From assembly GCF_021390475.1 (NCBI RefSeq), contig NZ_JAJUWS010000008.1:1-64000 (forward strand): 64,000 nt of DNA. The letters run 5' to 3'. This DNA comes from Streptomyces sp. ST2-7A (GTDB lineage: Bacteria > Actinomycetota > Actinomycetes > Streptomycetales > Streptomycetaceae). A model generated the notes under the pieces. The model was not told where the DNA came from, made no database searches, and saw only the letters and a program-made list of their open reading frames with translations. Made by a program: the position numbers and the translations under genes. This document shows, piece by piece, positions 7,267 through 16,930 of this stretch; the stretch's first letter is position 1, and every line of letters starts with the position of its first letter.

Positions 7267-10200
7267 GTGAGGCGCAGCAAGACGACCCCCCCGTCACCGG
7301 GGGAGTCCGGAGGCGACCGGGCAGTCGGGCGGGGTAACTTCACCCCGCCCTCCGCGACCGCTCCGGCCACCGCGGCGGTGCCCGATCCACCCGTACCCGT
7401 GAGGGACGAGGGGGGTGGCAGGTTCTCCCCGAGGAACTGGCGGGTCGCCACCCGGCTGAACGCGATTCTCCTGATCCCCGTGCTCGTGGCGCTCCTGTTC
7501 GCCGGGCTCCGGGTGAACACGCACTACACCACCTGGCAGGACGCCCAACACGCGGAATCGGTTGCGGAGCTCACCCGGGCGGCGACCGGATACGCCCACG
7601 CCCTGCTGGTGGAACGGGACAGCACCGCCCGTCCCCTGCTCGAGGGCAACACCGACGACCCGATCATCGGGGAGGTGCGTCGGGCCACCGATGACGCGCG
7701 CGCCGAGTTCGACCGCCGCGTCGCCGAGATGCCCGACGACGAGAGCCTGCGCCGGCGCCTGGAGCGCATCCGGGAGGTGGAGCCCAAGCTCACCGCCCTG
7801 CGGCAGAACGCCTACGGCGAGGCCATGGAGGGTGTCCAGACGGAGGAGGGCTACGTCGAGATCCAGAACCCCCTCATGTCGTTCACCAACGAACTGGGTC
7901 TGGGCACCGACAACCTCGCGACCTACGGCCGCGCCGCCTACGCCGTCTCCCTGGGCAAGTCGGCCAATTCCCTGCAGCGGGCCATCGGCACCCACCTGCT
8001 GATCTCGCCGGCCGAGGACACCGAGAACCTCACCCGTCAACGGGTGGCCCTGACCTCGTACGCCTACCTCGAGGGCATCGCCCGCAGCGAGCACGAACAG
8101 GCATCCACCGACGAGGAGGTCCAGCGTCTACAGGCCCTCCTCACGGAGAGTACCGCCGAGCTCGGCGCCGGGCCCAACCGCGAGCAGATGACCTCCTACA
8201 TCGCCTCGGGACAGTTCGGCCCGCAGGAACTCGCCGGCTACGGGGTCACCCCCGACACCTGGTACGAGGCGGCGACGGCGACCTTCGAGGCGTACCACAC
8301 CCTGGAGACCGAACTGGTCGACAACGCCGTGGAGGAGGCCCGGAGCATCGCCTCCGAGGCCCGTACCAACATGATCACCAACTCCGCGCTGGTGATCATC
8401 GCACTTCTCGGTGCCTTCGTCGTCGCCGGTCTCATGGCCCGCTCCATGAGCCGGAACATGCGCACCCTGCGCGGCGCCGCACTCGGTGTCGCGGAGGAGC
8501 GACTGCCGGCCCTGGTCCGTCAGCTCTCGCAGACCAACCCGGGCCAGGTGGACACCCGGGTCGATCCGATCCCCATCACCAGCCGCGACGAGATCGGTGA
8601 GGTCTCCCGCGCCTTCGACCGGGTCCACGGCGAGGCGGTCCGGCTGGCCGCCGAGCAGGCCCTGCTGCGGGGGAACGTCAACGCGATCTTCACCAACCTC
8701 TCCACCCGGAACCAGGGGCTCATCGAGCGTCAGCTCGCACTGATCACCGACCTGGAGAACAACGAGGCCGACCCCGACCAGCTGGAGAACCTCTTCAGGC
8801 TGGACCACCTCGCGACCCGTATGCGTCGCAACGGCGAGAACCTGCTGGTTCTCGCGGGTGAGGACCCCGGTCGCAACTGGAACGAGCCGATCCCGCTGGT
8901 CGACGTCCTGCGCGCGGCCTCCTCCGAGGTGGAGAACTACGAGCGGATCGAGCTCTCCGGCGTTCCCGACAGCGAGATCCACGGCGCCGTGGTCAACGAC
9001 CTCGTGCACCTCCTGGCCGAGCTGCTGGAGAACGCCACCTCCTTCTCCTCCCCGCAGACCAGGGTCCGGGTCACCGCGACCCGTCTGCCCGACGGCCGCA
9101 TCATGGTCGAGATCCACGACAAGGGCATCGGACTCACGGCCGAGGACTTCGCGGAGATCAACCACCGGCTCGCCGAGCCGCCCGCCGTCGACGCGGAGAT
9201 CTCCCGCCGCATGGGCCTGTTCGTGGTCGGTCGCCTGGCCCAGCGCCACGACATCCGGGTTCAGCTGCGTCCCTCCGGCGAGCAGTCCGGCACGACTTCC
9301 CTGGTCATGCTTCCGGAGGAGATCACCCACGGTGGTGGTGGCACCGAGCGCGCCGGGGACGAGGAGTTCACCGTCTCGCGGATCGTTCCCGACGGGCCGT
9401 TCACCCGCGAGGAGCAGGGCACCGTCGCGAGCGCGGCCGAGTTGGGCTTCGACGACAGCCGTTACGACAACCGCCGGCAGACCGGCGCCCCGCTCGCCCC
9501 GCTCGACCCGGTCGGCCGTTCGCTGCGCCGCGGCGAACTGCGGACCCGTGCCGGGGAGCGACCCGGTGGCGAGGAGGCCGGCCCCACCGAGTGGTCGGGG
9601 AACGACGCGCCCACCGATGGCACCGCCGCCCCGGCGGGCACGGACGCCGGTTACGGCCACACCCCCGACGGGACGGGGGAGGGGACCGCCGAGGGCACGT
9701 GGACCGGCAACGGGTACCCGGCCGGGACCCCCGCCTACGGGGTCAACGGCTACGGGGACGGTGCGTACGGGGATACCGGGCCCACCGCCGAGAGCTACGG
9801 CGCGAACGGTTACGGCGACAACGGCTACGGGTCCACCGAGCAGGTGGGCACCCCGGGGTACGCCGGGGAACCGGACCGGACCGCGGCCTGGAACGCCGGT
9901 GCCGGGCAGGCGGCTCCCACCTTCGACGGCTTCGCCCGCGAATCCGAGAGCGGTGGCGCCCCTCCCCCCGGTCCTGCCGGAAACGCGCAGAGCGTGGGAT
10001 TCTCCCCCGAAACCGGATCGGACGCGGGAGGACCCGCCGCCGTCACCGGTGCGGGGCTGCCGCGCCGCACCCCGCGGCGGACTCCCGGCCAGCCCGGTTC
10101 GGAGGTTCCGTGGCGCGAGGAGCGGGAGGAGTCCGTGACCCCGTCGTCGGCTCCGTCCGCGCCCCCGGCCGGGGGCAGCGCCTGGAGCGGTGGCCCGCGC

Positions 10201-10458
10201 CGCGAGGCCGCCGAGCCGGCGGGAACCACCTCATCGGGTCTGCCTCGGCGGGTTCCCCGGGCGAACCTCACCGAACACACCCTTCCCGAGTCCTCCAAGA
10301 AGGGTGGCCCCCAGGTGTCCCGGGCGCCCGAGGACGTCCGGGGCCGGTTGACCAACCTCCACCGAGGGGTTCGGCAGGGGCGTGGGGCCGGAGCGGCCCG
10401 CGCGCGGAACGACCAACAGGGCTACGGCCCAGGTAACACCTACGATCAGGAGCGTTAG
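7267..10458 (+). CDS. cvnA: Conservon sensor histidine kinase-like protein CvnA, copy 2
   Basis: This 1063-residue protein uses GTG at 7267, preceded by GAGAGG; an ATG 21 bases earlier is an alternative. The N-terminus VRRSKTTPPS and RGNFTPP resemble other CvnA proteins. Membrane helices are at about 65-82 and 372-391, with the sensor domain between them, then HAMP, an LDHLATRMRRNGENLLVL region, N box at about 580-592 and G1 HDKGIGL. A Gly/Tyr/Asn-rich tail of about 300 residues ends in the conserved SGLPRRVPRANL and VRGRLTNLHRGV. The sensor domain and tail differ clearly from copy 1, so the two kinases probably respond to different signals. Confidence 0.9.
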   Translation: MRRSKTTPPSPGESGGDRAVGRGNFTPPSATAPATAAVPDPPVPVRDEGGGRFSPRNWRVATRLNAILLIPVLVALLFAGLRVNTHYTTWQDAQHAESVAELTRAATGYAHALLVERDSTARPLLEGNTDDPIIGEVRRATDDARAEFDRRVAEMPDDESLRRRLERIREVEPKLTALRQNAYGEAMEGVQTEEGYVEIQNPLMSFTNELGLGTDNLATYGRAAYAVSLGKSANSLQRAIGTHLLISPAEDTENLTRQRVALTSYAYLEGIARSEHEQASTDEEVQRLQALLTESTAELGAGPNREQMTSYIASGQFGPQELAGYGVTPDTWYEAATATFEAYHTLETELVDNAVEEARSIASEARTNMITNSALVIIALLGAFVVAGLMARSMSRNMRTLRGAALGVAEERLPALVRQLSQTNPGQVDTRVDPIPITSRDEIGEVSRAFDRVHGEAVRLAAEQALLRGNVNAIFTNLSTRNQGLIERQLALITDLENNEADPDQLENLFRLDHLATRMRRNGENLLVLAGEDPGRNWNEPIPLVDVLRAASSEVENYERIELSGVPDSEIHGAVVNDLVHLLAELLENATSFSSPQTRVRVTATRLPDGRIMVEIHDKGIGLTAEDFAEINHRLAEPPAVDAEISRRMGLFVVGRLAQRHDIRVQLRPSGEQSGTTSLVMLPEEITHGGGGTERAGDEEFTVSRIVPDGPFTREEQGTVASAAELGFDDSRYDNRRQTGAPLAPLDPVGRSLRRGELRTRAGERPGGEEAGPTEWSGNDAPTDGTAAPAGTDAGYGHTPDGTGEGTAEGTWTGNGYPAGTPAYGVNGYGDGAYGDTGPTAESYGANGYGDNGYGSTEQVGTPGYAGEPDRTAAWNAGAGQAAPTFDGFARESESGGAPPPGPAGNAQSVGFSPETGSDAGGPAAVTGAGLPRRTPRRTPGQPGSEVPWREEREESVTPSSAPSAPPAGGSAWSGGPRREAAEPAGTTSSGLPRRVPRANLTEHTLPESSKKGGPQVSRAPEDVRGRLTNLHRGVRQGRGAGAARARNDQQGYGPGNTYDQER

Positions 10459-10459
10459 T

Positions 10460-10882
10460 GTGAGCCCGATGAGCCAGGCGGCGCAGAACCTGAACTGGTT
10501 GATCACCAGCTTTGTGGAGAACACCCCCGGGGTGTCGCACACGGTGGTGGTCTCCGCTGATGGTCTTCTTCTGGCGTTGTCCGAGGGTTTCCCGCGGGAT
10601 CGTGCGGATCAGTTGGCGGCGGTGGCGTCGGGTTTGACGTCGTTGACCGCGGGTGCTTCGCGGATCTTCGAGGGTGGTGTGGTGAATCAGACGGTGGTGG
10701 AGATGGAGCGTGGGTTCCTTTTCCTCATGTCGATCTCGGATGGTTCCTCGTTGGCGGTGTTGGCGCATCCGGATGCCGACATCGGTCTGGTGGGGTACGA
10801 GATGGCGTTGTTGGTGGACCGCGCGGGTGCGGTTCTGACGCCTGATCTGCGCGCCGAACTCCAGGGAAGTCTTCTCAACTAG
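10460..10882 (+). CDS. cvnB: Roadblock/LC7-domain protein CvnB, copy 2
   Basis: This 140-residue roadblock protein starts with GTG one base after the cvnA stop, with AGGAGCG in the cvnA end as binding site. Apart from the first few codons it is base-for-base the same as copy 1 except at two synonymous positions near the C-terminus, so both copies encode the same core protein. The identity stops at the stop codon: the bases that follow differ completely from copy 1. The shared product implies that the two CvnA kinases use interchangeable downstream partners. Confidence 0.93.
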   Translation: MSPMSQAAQNLNWLITSFVENTPGVSHTVVVSADGLLLALSEGFPRDRADQLAAVASGLTSLTAGASRIFEGGVVNQTVVEMERGFLFLMSISDGSSLAVLAHPDADIGLVGYEMALLVDRAGAVLTPDLRAELQGSLLN

Positions 10883-10984
10883 TAAACACCTCGTGCGCGG
10901 CGGGCTTTCGCCCCTTAGGGTGCCAGCACGTACGTGGCGAGTGCAGCAACCGCGGCACAGCAACGGCAGTCGGAGGAGGAGACA

Positions 10985-11482
10985 GTGGCAACGCCCCCAG
11001 CCGGTTCGTTCGGTAACGAGTACCCGGCCCAGCCGCATCGCGGTGGGCAGCCCGGGCGCTTCGACCTCCCTCCGACCAACGGTGGTCGCTCCTCCCGGTC
11101 GTCGGGCCGGCGTCAGCCCGAGGGCGGAGGGGATACGCCCCGGCAGCCGTTGGTGCGTCCGTACGCCATGACCGGTGGGCGGACGCGCCCGCGGTACCAG
11201 TTGGCGATCGAGGCGCTGGTCAGTACCAGTGTGGAGCCCGCCCGACTGCAGGGGCAGTTGCCGGAGCACCAGCGCATCTGCCGGCTGTGCTACGAGGTCA
11301 AGTCGGTCGCGGAGGTTTCCGCGCTGCTCTCCATTCCCCTTGGTGTGGCCCGGATCCTCGTCGCCGATCTGGCGGAGGCCGGGCTGGTCGCCATTCATCA
11401 GCCGGGTCATGACGCCGAACCCGGTGGCCAGCCAGATGTGACATTGCTCGAAAGGGTGCTCAGTGGACTTCGCAAGCTCTAG
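10985..11482 (+). CDS. cvnC: DUF742 protein CvnC, copy 2
   Basis: This 165-residue protein starts with GTG at 10985 just after GGAGGAGGAG; an earlier in-frame start at 10934 lacks such a site. The N-terminal 50 residues (Gly/Pro/Arg-rich) are unrelated to copy 1. The DUF742 core starts at QPLVRPYAMTGG and alternates identical and diverged tracts relative to copy 1. The winged-helix-like half is nearly base-identical in both copies. It overlaps cvnD by 20 bp, as in the first operon. Confidence 0.9.
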   Translation: MATPPAGSFGNEYPAQPHRGGQPGRFDLPPTNGGRSSRSSGRRQPEGGGDTPRQPLVRPYAMTGGRTRPRYQLAIEALVSTSVEPARLQGQLPEHQRICRLCYEVKSVAEVSALLSIPLGVARILVADLAEAGLVAIHQPGHDAEPGGQPDVTLLERVLSGLRKL

Positions 11483-12056
11483 CGGTGCGGCCGGGGCGGC
11501 TCCGGCTCGTTCCACGACTTCGGCGAAGATCGTGGTCGCCGGTGGGTTCGGTGTGGGCAAGACCACGTTCGTGGGTGCTGTTTCGGAGATCAACCCGTTG
11601 CGGACCGAGGCGGTGATGACGTCGGCGTCGGCGGGGATCGATGATTTGACGCACACCGGTGGAAAGACCACGACGACGGTGGCGATGGACTTCGGTCGTA
11701 TCACGTTGGATCAGGATTTGATCCTGTATCTGTTCGGGACGCCGGGTCAGGATCGTTTCTGGTTCATGTGGGACGATCTGGTGCGTGGTGCGATCGGTGC
11801 GGTGGTGTTGGTGGACACGCGCCGGTTGGCGGATTGTTTTCCGGCGGTGGATTACTTCGAGAACAGTGGTCTGCCGTTCGTGATCGCGTTGAACGGGTTC
11901 GACGGGCACCAGCCGTACGCTCCGGAGGAGGTGCGGGAGGCGTTGCAGATCGGGCCGGACGCTCCGATCATCACGACGGACGCGCGGCATCGTGGTGAGG
12001 CGAAGTCGGCGTTGATCACGTTGGTGGAGCACGCGTTGATGGCTCGTCTGCGCTGA
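11463..12056 (+). CDS. cvnD: Conservon small GTPase CvnD, copy 2
   Basis: This 197-residue GTPase has the same P-loop, GTPGQDRF and ALNGFD motifs as copy 1. The protein differs from copy 1 at one residue (His for Tyr in the FDGxQPYAPEEV stretch), caused by two adjacent base changes. Base identity runs from about 20 bp before its start to about 40 bp after its stop. A pair of operons this far diverged in cvnA cannot be a simple recent duplication, so the GTPase and roadblock genes seem to have been homogenised. Confidence 0.93.
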   Translation: MDFASSSGAAGAAPARSTTSAKIVVAGGFGVGKTTFVGAVSEINPLRTEAVMTSASAGIDDLTHTGGKTTTTVAMDFGRITLDQDLILYLFGTPGQDRFWFMWDDLVRGAIGAVVLVDTRRLADCFPAVDYFENSGLPFVIALNGFDGHQPYAPEEVREALQIGPDAPIITTDARHRGEAKSALITLVEHALMARLR

Positions 12057-12270
12057 TCCGTCCCCGGGCGCACGGATCCCGGCGACGGGGACACGGATTC
12101 CGGAGTGGGACACCCTCCCGGGATCGGCGTACCGGTCGCCGGGGAGCGGAAGGGGGGCGCCGTCGGGCGGTCCCCGCATCCGTTCGGGATCGGACTGCTT
12201 CCCCGTCCCGATCCGGCTCCGACGGAGCCCGTCGAACCCTCCTCGGCCGCGTTCCCCGCTTCTCCCCTCC

Positions 12271-12295
12271 CGGGCCCACCATCGGTGGGCCCGGT
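12271..12295 (+). terminator. Terminator hairpin after the second conservon
   Basis: An 11-bp perfect stem (CCGGGCCCACC and complement) with a 3-base loop lies about 215 bp after cvnD. Confidence 0.55.
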
Positions 12296-12626
12296 GAACG
12301 TTCTCACCGCTCCGGCGCCCCGGGGGCCGCCGGGGCCCGGTCGGCGTTCCCGCCAGGTGTACGGAGCCCGTCCCCTCCCGGCGGGCGTCGAACCCGTTCC
12401 GTCGAACCCGCCCGGGTGCGACGGACCGACCGGCGCGGGCGTAACGGTGCCCGGTGCCCGTCGGTACCCTGCCGGGCACCCCTCGAGCGTTCTCGATCCC
12501 CGACGAAGCCCGGCCCGTCGTGGCACCCCGGAACCCGGGGGACGGCCCGCCGGGGTCGAGGGCCCCTCCCCGCCCGATACGCTGGGACGTCACCTGCGGG
12601 ACAGCGAGAGAAGGGCAGCCCCCACG
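12296..12626. other. Gene-free leader region before the FAH hydrolase
   Basis: The frame of the next gene stays open upstream through this stretch, but the translation is Pro/Gly/Arg-rich low-complexity sequence without recognisable domain, and I see no gene in it. Confidence 0.4.
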
Positions 12627-13415
12627 TTGCGCGTCGCCAGATTCTCCCTCGAGGGAAACGTCGGTTTCGGTGTGCTGGACACCGTCCCGGACCGGGACGA
12701 ACCGGTTCTGGACGTGGTCCGCGGCCACCCCTTCGGCGGGGTGGAGCGCAGCGGACGTCACGTCCCGTTGAAGGCGGTGCGGTTGTTGCCGCCGGTACTG
12801 CCGAACAAGGTGGTCGCCGTGGGCCGCAACTACGCCGAACACGCACGGGAACTCGGCAACGAGGTTCCCGACATCCCCGTGATCTTCTTCAAGCCCTCCA
12901 CCTCGGTGGTCGGCCCCGACGATCCGGTGCCCTACCCCTCCTTCTCCCGGGAGGTGCACCACGAGGCGGAGCTCGCCGTGGTGATCGGTCGGATGTGCCG
13001 GGAGGTGCCGCCCTCCCGCGCGGCGGAGGTGATCCTCGGGTACACCTGCGCCAACGACATCACCGCCCGTGACATCCAGCGCTCCGAGGAGCAGTGGGGC
13101 CGGGCCAAGGGCTTCGACGGCTCGTGTCCGCTGGGCCCGTGGGTCGAGACCGAACTCACGCCCGAGCGGGCGGCCGACCTGGCGATCATGTGCACCGTCA
13201 ACGGTGAGCAGCGGCAGCTCGGGCGCACCAACGACATGGTGCGCGGCATCCCCGAGCTGATCGCGCACATCACCGAGGCGATGACGCTCCTGCCCGGGGA
13301 CGTCATCCTCACCGGCACCCCGGCGGGTGTCGGCCCCCTGGAGATCGGCGACGAGGTCGCGGTCACCATCGAAGGCATCGGAACTCTCACCAACAAGGTG
13401 GTCAAGCGTGACTAG
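12627..13415 (+). CDS. Fumarylacetoacetate hydrolase-family protein
   Basis: This 262-residue protein is assigned a TTG start, because [17 protein letters not shown] matches the usual N-terminus of this Streptomyces protein and AGAAGGG lies about 12 bases upstream. The FAH domain is clear: [47 protein letters not shown] and [10 protein letters not shown]. In the family Glu/Asp residues in these segments bind Mg2+ for C-C bond hydrolysis or decarboxylation of acylpyruvate-type substrates. The substrate is not known. Its stop overlaps the gltX start by 8 bp, so the two are probably translated from one message. Confidence 0.88.
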   Translation: MRVARFSLEGNVGFGVLDTVPDRDEPVLDVVRGHPFGGVERSGRHVPLKAVRLLPPVLPNKVVAVGRNYAEHARELGNEVPDIPVIFFKPSTSVVGPDDPVPYPSFSREVHHEAELAVVIGRMCREVPPSRAAEVILGYTCANDITARDIQRSEEQWGRAKGFDGSCPLGPWVETELTPERAADLAIMCTVNGEQRQLGRTNDMVRGIPELIAHITEAMTLLPGDVILTGTPAGVGPLEIGDEVAVTIEGIGTLTNKVVKRD

Positions 13416-14925
13416 CGCGCCCCCCTCCGCTCCCACCGACGCCGGAACGGGGGGCTCCTCCCCGATCCGGGTGCGGTTCTGTCCGTCACCGACCGGCAAC
13501 CCGCATGTCGGTCTGATCCGGACGGCGTTGTTCAACTGGGCTTTCGCCCGTCGGCACAGCGGCACCATGATCTTCCGGATCGAGGACACCGACGCCGCGC
13601 GGGACTCCGAGGAGTCCTACGAGGCGCTCCTGGACGCCATGCGCTGGCTCGGGCTGACCTGGGACGAGGGCCCCGAGGTGGGCGGCCCCCACGAGCCCTA
13701 CCGGCAGTCGCAGCGGATGGAGATCTACGCCGACATCGCCCGTCGTCTACAGGACGCCGGCCACGCCTACCGGTGTTACTGCTCGGCGAACGAACTGGCC
13801 GAGCGTCGCGAGGCGGCGCGGGCCGCGGGGCGGCCCTCGGGCTACGACGGCACCTGCCGCGACCTGTCGGCCGAGCGGATCGCCGCCCACGAGGCGGAGG
13901 GGCGCGCCCCGATCGTGCGGTTCCGGATGCCCGATGAACCGATCACCTTCACCGACCTGGTGCGCGGGGAGCTGACCTTCACCCCGGAGAACGTCCCCGA
14001 TTACGGGATCGTCCGGGCCACCGGTGCCCCGCTCTACACCCTGGTCAACCCGGTGGACGACGCCCTCATGGAAGTGACCCACGTCCTGCGGGGCGAGGAT
14101 CTGCTCTCCTCCACCCCCCGCCAGATCGCGCTGTACCGCGCGTTGGCGGACATCGGCGTGGCCGGTGGGCCGATGCCCCGCTTCGGCCATCTGCCGTACG
14201 TGATGGGGGAGGGGAACAAGAAGCTCTCCAAGCGCGACCCCCAGGCATCCCTCAACCTGTACCGGGAGCGCGGCTTCCTGCCCGGCGGGTTGCTCAACTA
14301 CCTGTCCCTGCTCGGGTGGTCCATCGCCGAGGACCGGGACATCTTCTCGATCGATGAGATGGTCGCGGCCTTCGACATCGTGGACGTCAACGCCAACCCG
14401 GCCCGCTTCGACCTCAAGAAGTGCGAGGCCATCAACGCGGTCCACCTGCGTGAGATGTCCACGGGGGACTTCCTCGACGCCTGTGAACCGTGGCTGCGGG
14501 CCCCCCGGGCACCGTGGAAGCCCGAGGCGTTCGACGAGACGGCCTTCGCCGCCCTCGCGCCACTGGCACAGACCCGGCTGACGGTCCTCTCGGAGATCAC
14601 CGACAACGTCGACTTTCTCTTCCTCGACGAGCCGGCGCGCGACGAGACCTCCTGGCAGAAGGCGATGAAGCCGGGCGCGGAGGCACTGCTGCGCACCGCG
14701 CGGGAACGATTGGGCGCGGCGGAGTGGAACGCGGAGGCACTCAAGGCCGCGGTCCTGGCGGCGGGGGAGGAGCACGGGCTGAAGCTCGGCAAGGCCCAGG
14801 CGCCGGTTCGGGTGGCGGTGACCGGACGGACCGTGGGACTGCCGCTCTTCGAGTCGCTGGAGGTCCTCGGCCGAGAGCGCACCCTGGAGCGCGTGGACGC
14901 GGCGCTGGAGCGTCTGGGGGCCTGA
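13408..14925 (+). CDS. gltX: Glutamyl-tRNA synthetase
   Basis: This 505-residue class I synthetase has a GTG start overlapping the FAH gene. The HIGH-type signature PTGNPHVGL lies at about 28-36 and the KMSKS-type KLSKR at 272-276, followed by a helical anticodon-binding domain (LNYLSLLGW, then the C-terminal helix bundle). It charges tRNA-Glu with glutamate. Actinobacteria generally lack glutaminyl-tRNA synthetase, so the same enzyme is expected to mischarge tRNA-Gln for conversion by GatCAB. The tRNA-Gln and tRNA-Glu genes about 420 bp downstream fit this role. Confidence 0.96.
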   Translation: MTSAPPSAPTDAGTGGSSPIRVRFCPSPTGNPHVGLIRTALFNWAFARRHSGTMIFRIEDTDAARDSEESYEALLDAMRWLGLTWDEGPEVGGPHEPYRQSQRMEIYADIARRLQDAGHAYRCYCSANELAERREAARAAGRPSGYDGTCRDLSAERIAAHEAEGRAPIVRFRMPDEPITFTDLVRGELTFTPENVPDYGIVRATGAPLYTLVNPVDDALMEVTHVLRGEDLLSSTPRQIALYRALADIGVAGGPMPRFGHLPYVMGEGNKKLSKRDPQASLNLYRERGFLPGGLLNYLSLLGWSIAEDRDIFSIDEMVAAFDIVDVNANPARFDLKKCEAINAVHLREMSTGDFLDACEPWLRAPRAPWKPEAFDETAFAALAPLAQTRLTVLSEITDNVDFLFLDEPARDETSWQKAMKPGAEALLRTARERLGAAEWNAEALKAAVLAAGEEHGLKLGKAQAPVRVAVTGRTVGLPLFESLEVLGRERTLERVDAALERLGA

Positions 14926-14971
14926 CGGACCCCGCGAAGGGGCCCGACTCCGGCGCCATCGGGCGGAAACC

Positions 14972-15019
14972 GGCCCACCGCCCCGTCCCCCCGGGGGGCC
15001 CGGGGCGGGGTGGGGGGCC
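14972..15019 (+). terminator. GC-rich hairpin after gltX
   Basis: GGCCCACCGCCCCG pairs with a downstream CGGGGCGGGGTGGGGGGCC stretch with small bulges. It lies about 45 bp after the gltX stop. Confidence 0.4.
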
Positions 15020-15341
15020 TTCCCGCCCCGTCCCGGTGTCCGTGCGCGGCGCGTTCCGCACCTCGCGGGGGGAACGGTGGTGGCGGTTCGCCGGATCCGG
15101 ACGTGCCGGTCGGCGCGGGTCCGTGGCGGCCGTGGGCGATGAGTGGTGGGCGCCGGGAACCGGGCTCCGGGGAAGGGGAGCCGAAGTGCCGGGAGGAGCC
15201 GCGGGCCGTCGGCGGGGAACCTGTTTTGGAGCACGGTCCCCGATCGGGTAATGTTCTTCTCGTCGCCGAACGGTGCCGGCCGGAAGGTCGGGAAACCGGG
15301 AGGCGCACACCGGAACAACACCTCTCGAGGTTTGGTTTTGG
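15020..15341. other. Intergenic region before the tRNA cluster
   Basis: There is no supported gene. The AT-richer 40 bp directly before tRNA-Gln (from about 15300) is the likely tRNA promoter region. Confidence 0.35.
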
Positions 15342-15413
15342 TGGGCTATGGTGTAATTGGCAGCACGACTGATTCTGGTTCAGTTAGTCTAGGTTCGAGT
15401 CCTGGTAGCCCAG
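15342..15413 (+). tRNA. tRNA-Gln (anticodon CTG)
   Basis: The acceptor stem TGGGCTA pairs with TAGCCCA and the discriminator is G. The anticodon loop is TTCTGGT and the T arm is CTAGG-TTCGAGT-CCTGG. The length is 72 bases without an encoded CCA. Confidence 0.95.
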
Positions 15414-15438
15414 CGCGATCTTCGCCCAGCGAGATCAT

Positions 15439-15511
15439 GCCCCCGTTGTGTAGCGGCCTAGCACGCCGCCCTCTCAAGGCGGTAGCGCCGGTTCGAATCC
15501 GGTCGGGGGTA
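15439..15511 (+). tRNA. tRNA-Glu (anticodon CTC), copy 1
   Basis: Acceptor stem GCCCCCG pairs with CGGGGGT (terminal G-U pair) and the discriminator is A. The anticodon stem is CCGCC/GGCGG with loop CTCTCAA, and the T arm contains GTTCGAATC. The length is 73 bases. It lies 25 bp after tRNA-Gln. Confidence 0.95.
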
Positions 15512-15532
15512 CTGGCCGAAAGGCCTGCTGGG

Positions 15533-15605
15533 GCCCCCGTTGTGTAGCGGCCTAGCACGCCGCCCTCTCAAGGCGGTAGCGCCGGTTCGAATCCGGTCGG
15601 GGGTA
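15533..15605 (+). tRNA. tRNA-Glu (anticodon CTC), copy 2
   Basis: The sequence is identical to the preceding tRNA-Glu over all 73 bases. The 21-bp spacer between them contains a GGCC-GAAA-GGCC mini-hairpin (15514-15525) that may help processing. Confidence 0.95.
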
Positions 15606-15610
15606 CGATC

Positions 15611-15648
15611 CGGGAAGGCCCCGCGTGTTCACACGCGGGGCCTTCCCG
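15611..15648 (+). terminator. Terminator after the tRNA cluster
   Basis: A 17-bp perfect stem with a TTCA loop starts 6 bp after the last tRNA. Confidence 0.75.
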
Positions 15649-16183
15649 CGTGTCCGGCTCCCCGCGGTGGTGAGCCCTCGGTCGGTGTGCGCCCCCGGGG
15701 CCCTCGGCCCTCCCGGCGGGATCCCCCGCGGGGAGGGGTATGTGCCGCAGTCGCTGCGCCGCGCGCGCCCCGCGTCGTTCCACCGATGTGGTGCCGATCG
15801 CCTCGGCCGGTCCGCGCGCGGGCGTGTCCACCCGGATCGACTCATGGGCCCCCGGGGCGACGGGGAAGGCCCCGTGCCGGATGCCCACGTTGCCCGTCCG
15901 CCCGGGGCCCGTCGGCCGAACTCGGCCCATGCCGGGCGATGCCGTCGATCCGGATCGGAGACATGGGCGGGCGGCTTCTCCGACGACGTCCGGTACCGCA
16001 CGACCGGTGGGGCGGGAATCCGACCGTCGGAGCCGGCCGAGCGCATCGGAGGGTATCGGGGGGTCGGGGAAACCGGTGGGGAATGGAGGGAGGCTCCTCC
16101 GTCGGGCTCCGGGACCCGTCGCCGGTCGGAACGGCGTTCCGGCCGGTGCCCGGGACGGTGCCCCGGCCCGACGACGCCGGGGA
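15649..16183. other. Gene-free region between tRNA-Glu and ndgR
   Basis: Several frames stay open because of the base composition, but none shows a domain or a credible start with ribosome binding site. I see nothing supported here. Confidence 0.4.
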
Positions 16184-16918
16184 TCAGACGGTGCCGCGCC
16201 GCAGGGCCTCGGTGAGGCGGTTGGCCGCGTCGATCAGGGCCCGTGAGTGCATTCGCCCGGGGTGGCGGGTCAGGCGTTCGATCGGCCCGGAGACCGAGAC
16301 GGCGGCGACCACCCGATTGGAGGGGCCGCGTACCGGCGCCGAGACCGAGGCCACGCCGGGTTCCCGCTCCCCGATGGACTGGGCCCACCCCCGGCGTCGT
16401 ACGCCGGAGAGGGCGGTGGCGGTGAACCGGGCGCCCTGCAGGCCGTGGTGCAGACGCTCCGGTTCCTCCCAGGCCATGAGGATCTGGGCGGCGGAGCCGG
16501 CCTTCATCGGCAGGGTCGAGCCCACCGGGACGGTGTCCCGCAGTCCGGAGAGACGCTCGGCGGCGGCCACGCAGATCCGCATGTCACCCTGTCGGCGATA
16601 CAGTTGGGCGCTTTCGCCGGTGATGTCGCGCAGGTGCGTGAGAACCGGCCCGGCGGCGGCCAGGAGACGGTCCTCGCCGGCGGCGGCGGCCAGTTCCGAC
16701 AGGCGCGGTCCGAGGACGAAGCGTCCCTGCATGTCGCGGGAGAGCAGCCGGTGGTATTCCAGGGCCACCGCCATGCGGTGGGCGGTGGGGCGGGCCAGGC
16801 CCGTGGCGGCGACCAGGCCGGCCAGGGTGGCCGGGCCCGATTCCAGGGCGCTCAGCACCAGGGCGGCCTTGTCGAGGACGCCCACTCCGCTGGAGTCGGC
16901 GGCACCAGGTGTGTCCAT
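16184..16918 (-). CDS. ndgR: IclR-family regulator NdgR (AreB type)
   Basis: This is a 244-residue protein if the ATG at 16918 is used; a GTG seven codons upstream (16939) is the alternative and would lie inside the operator. The start MDTPGAADSSGVGVLDKAALVLSAL and the winged helix (LAGLVAATGLARPTAHRMAVALE) are followed by an IclR effector domain (MKAGSAAQILMAW, GVASVSAPVRG, VVAAVSVSGP). NdgR is known in Streptomyces as a regulator of leucine and other amino acid genes, acting on the divergent leuCD promoter. Divergence from leuC and the shared palindrome at 16931-16951 support this identity. Confidence 0.92.
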   Translation of the reverse strand: MDTPGAADSSGVGVLDKAALVLSALESGPATLAGLVAATGLARPTAHRMAVALEYHRLLSRDMQGRFVLGPRLSELAAAAGEDRLLAAAGPVLTHLRDITGESAQLYRRQGDMRICVAAAERLSGLRDTVPVGSTLPMKAGSAAQILMAWEEPERLHHGLQGARFTATALSGVRRRGWAQSIGEREPGVASVSAPVRGPSNRVVAAVSVSGPIERLTRHPGRMHSRALIDAANRLTEALRRGTV

Positions 16919-16930
16919 GCAACGATATTC

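Noticed and set aside
12057..12626. A cytochrome P450 or other extra conservon gene after cvnD
   Set aside because: Some conservons carry a P450 as fifth gene, but no such protein is encoded after either cvnD here.
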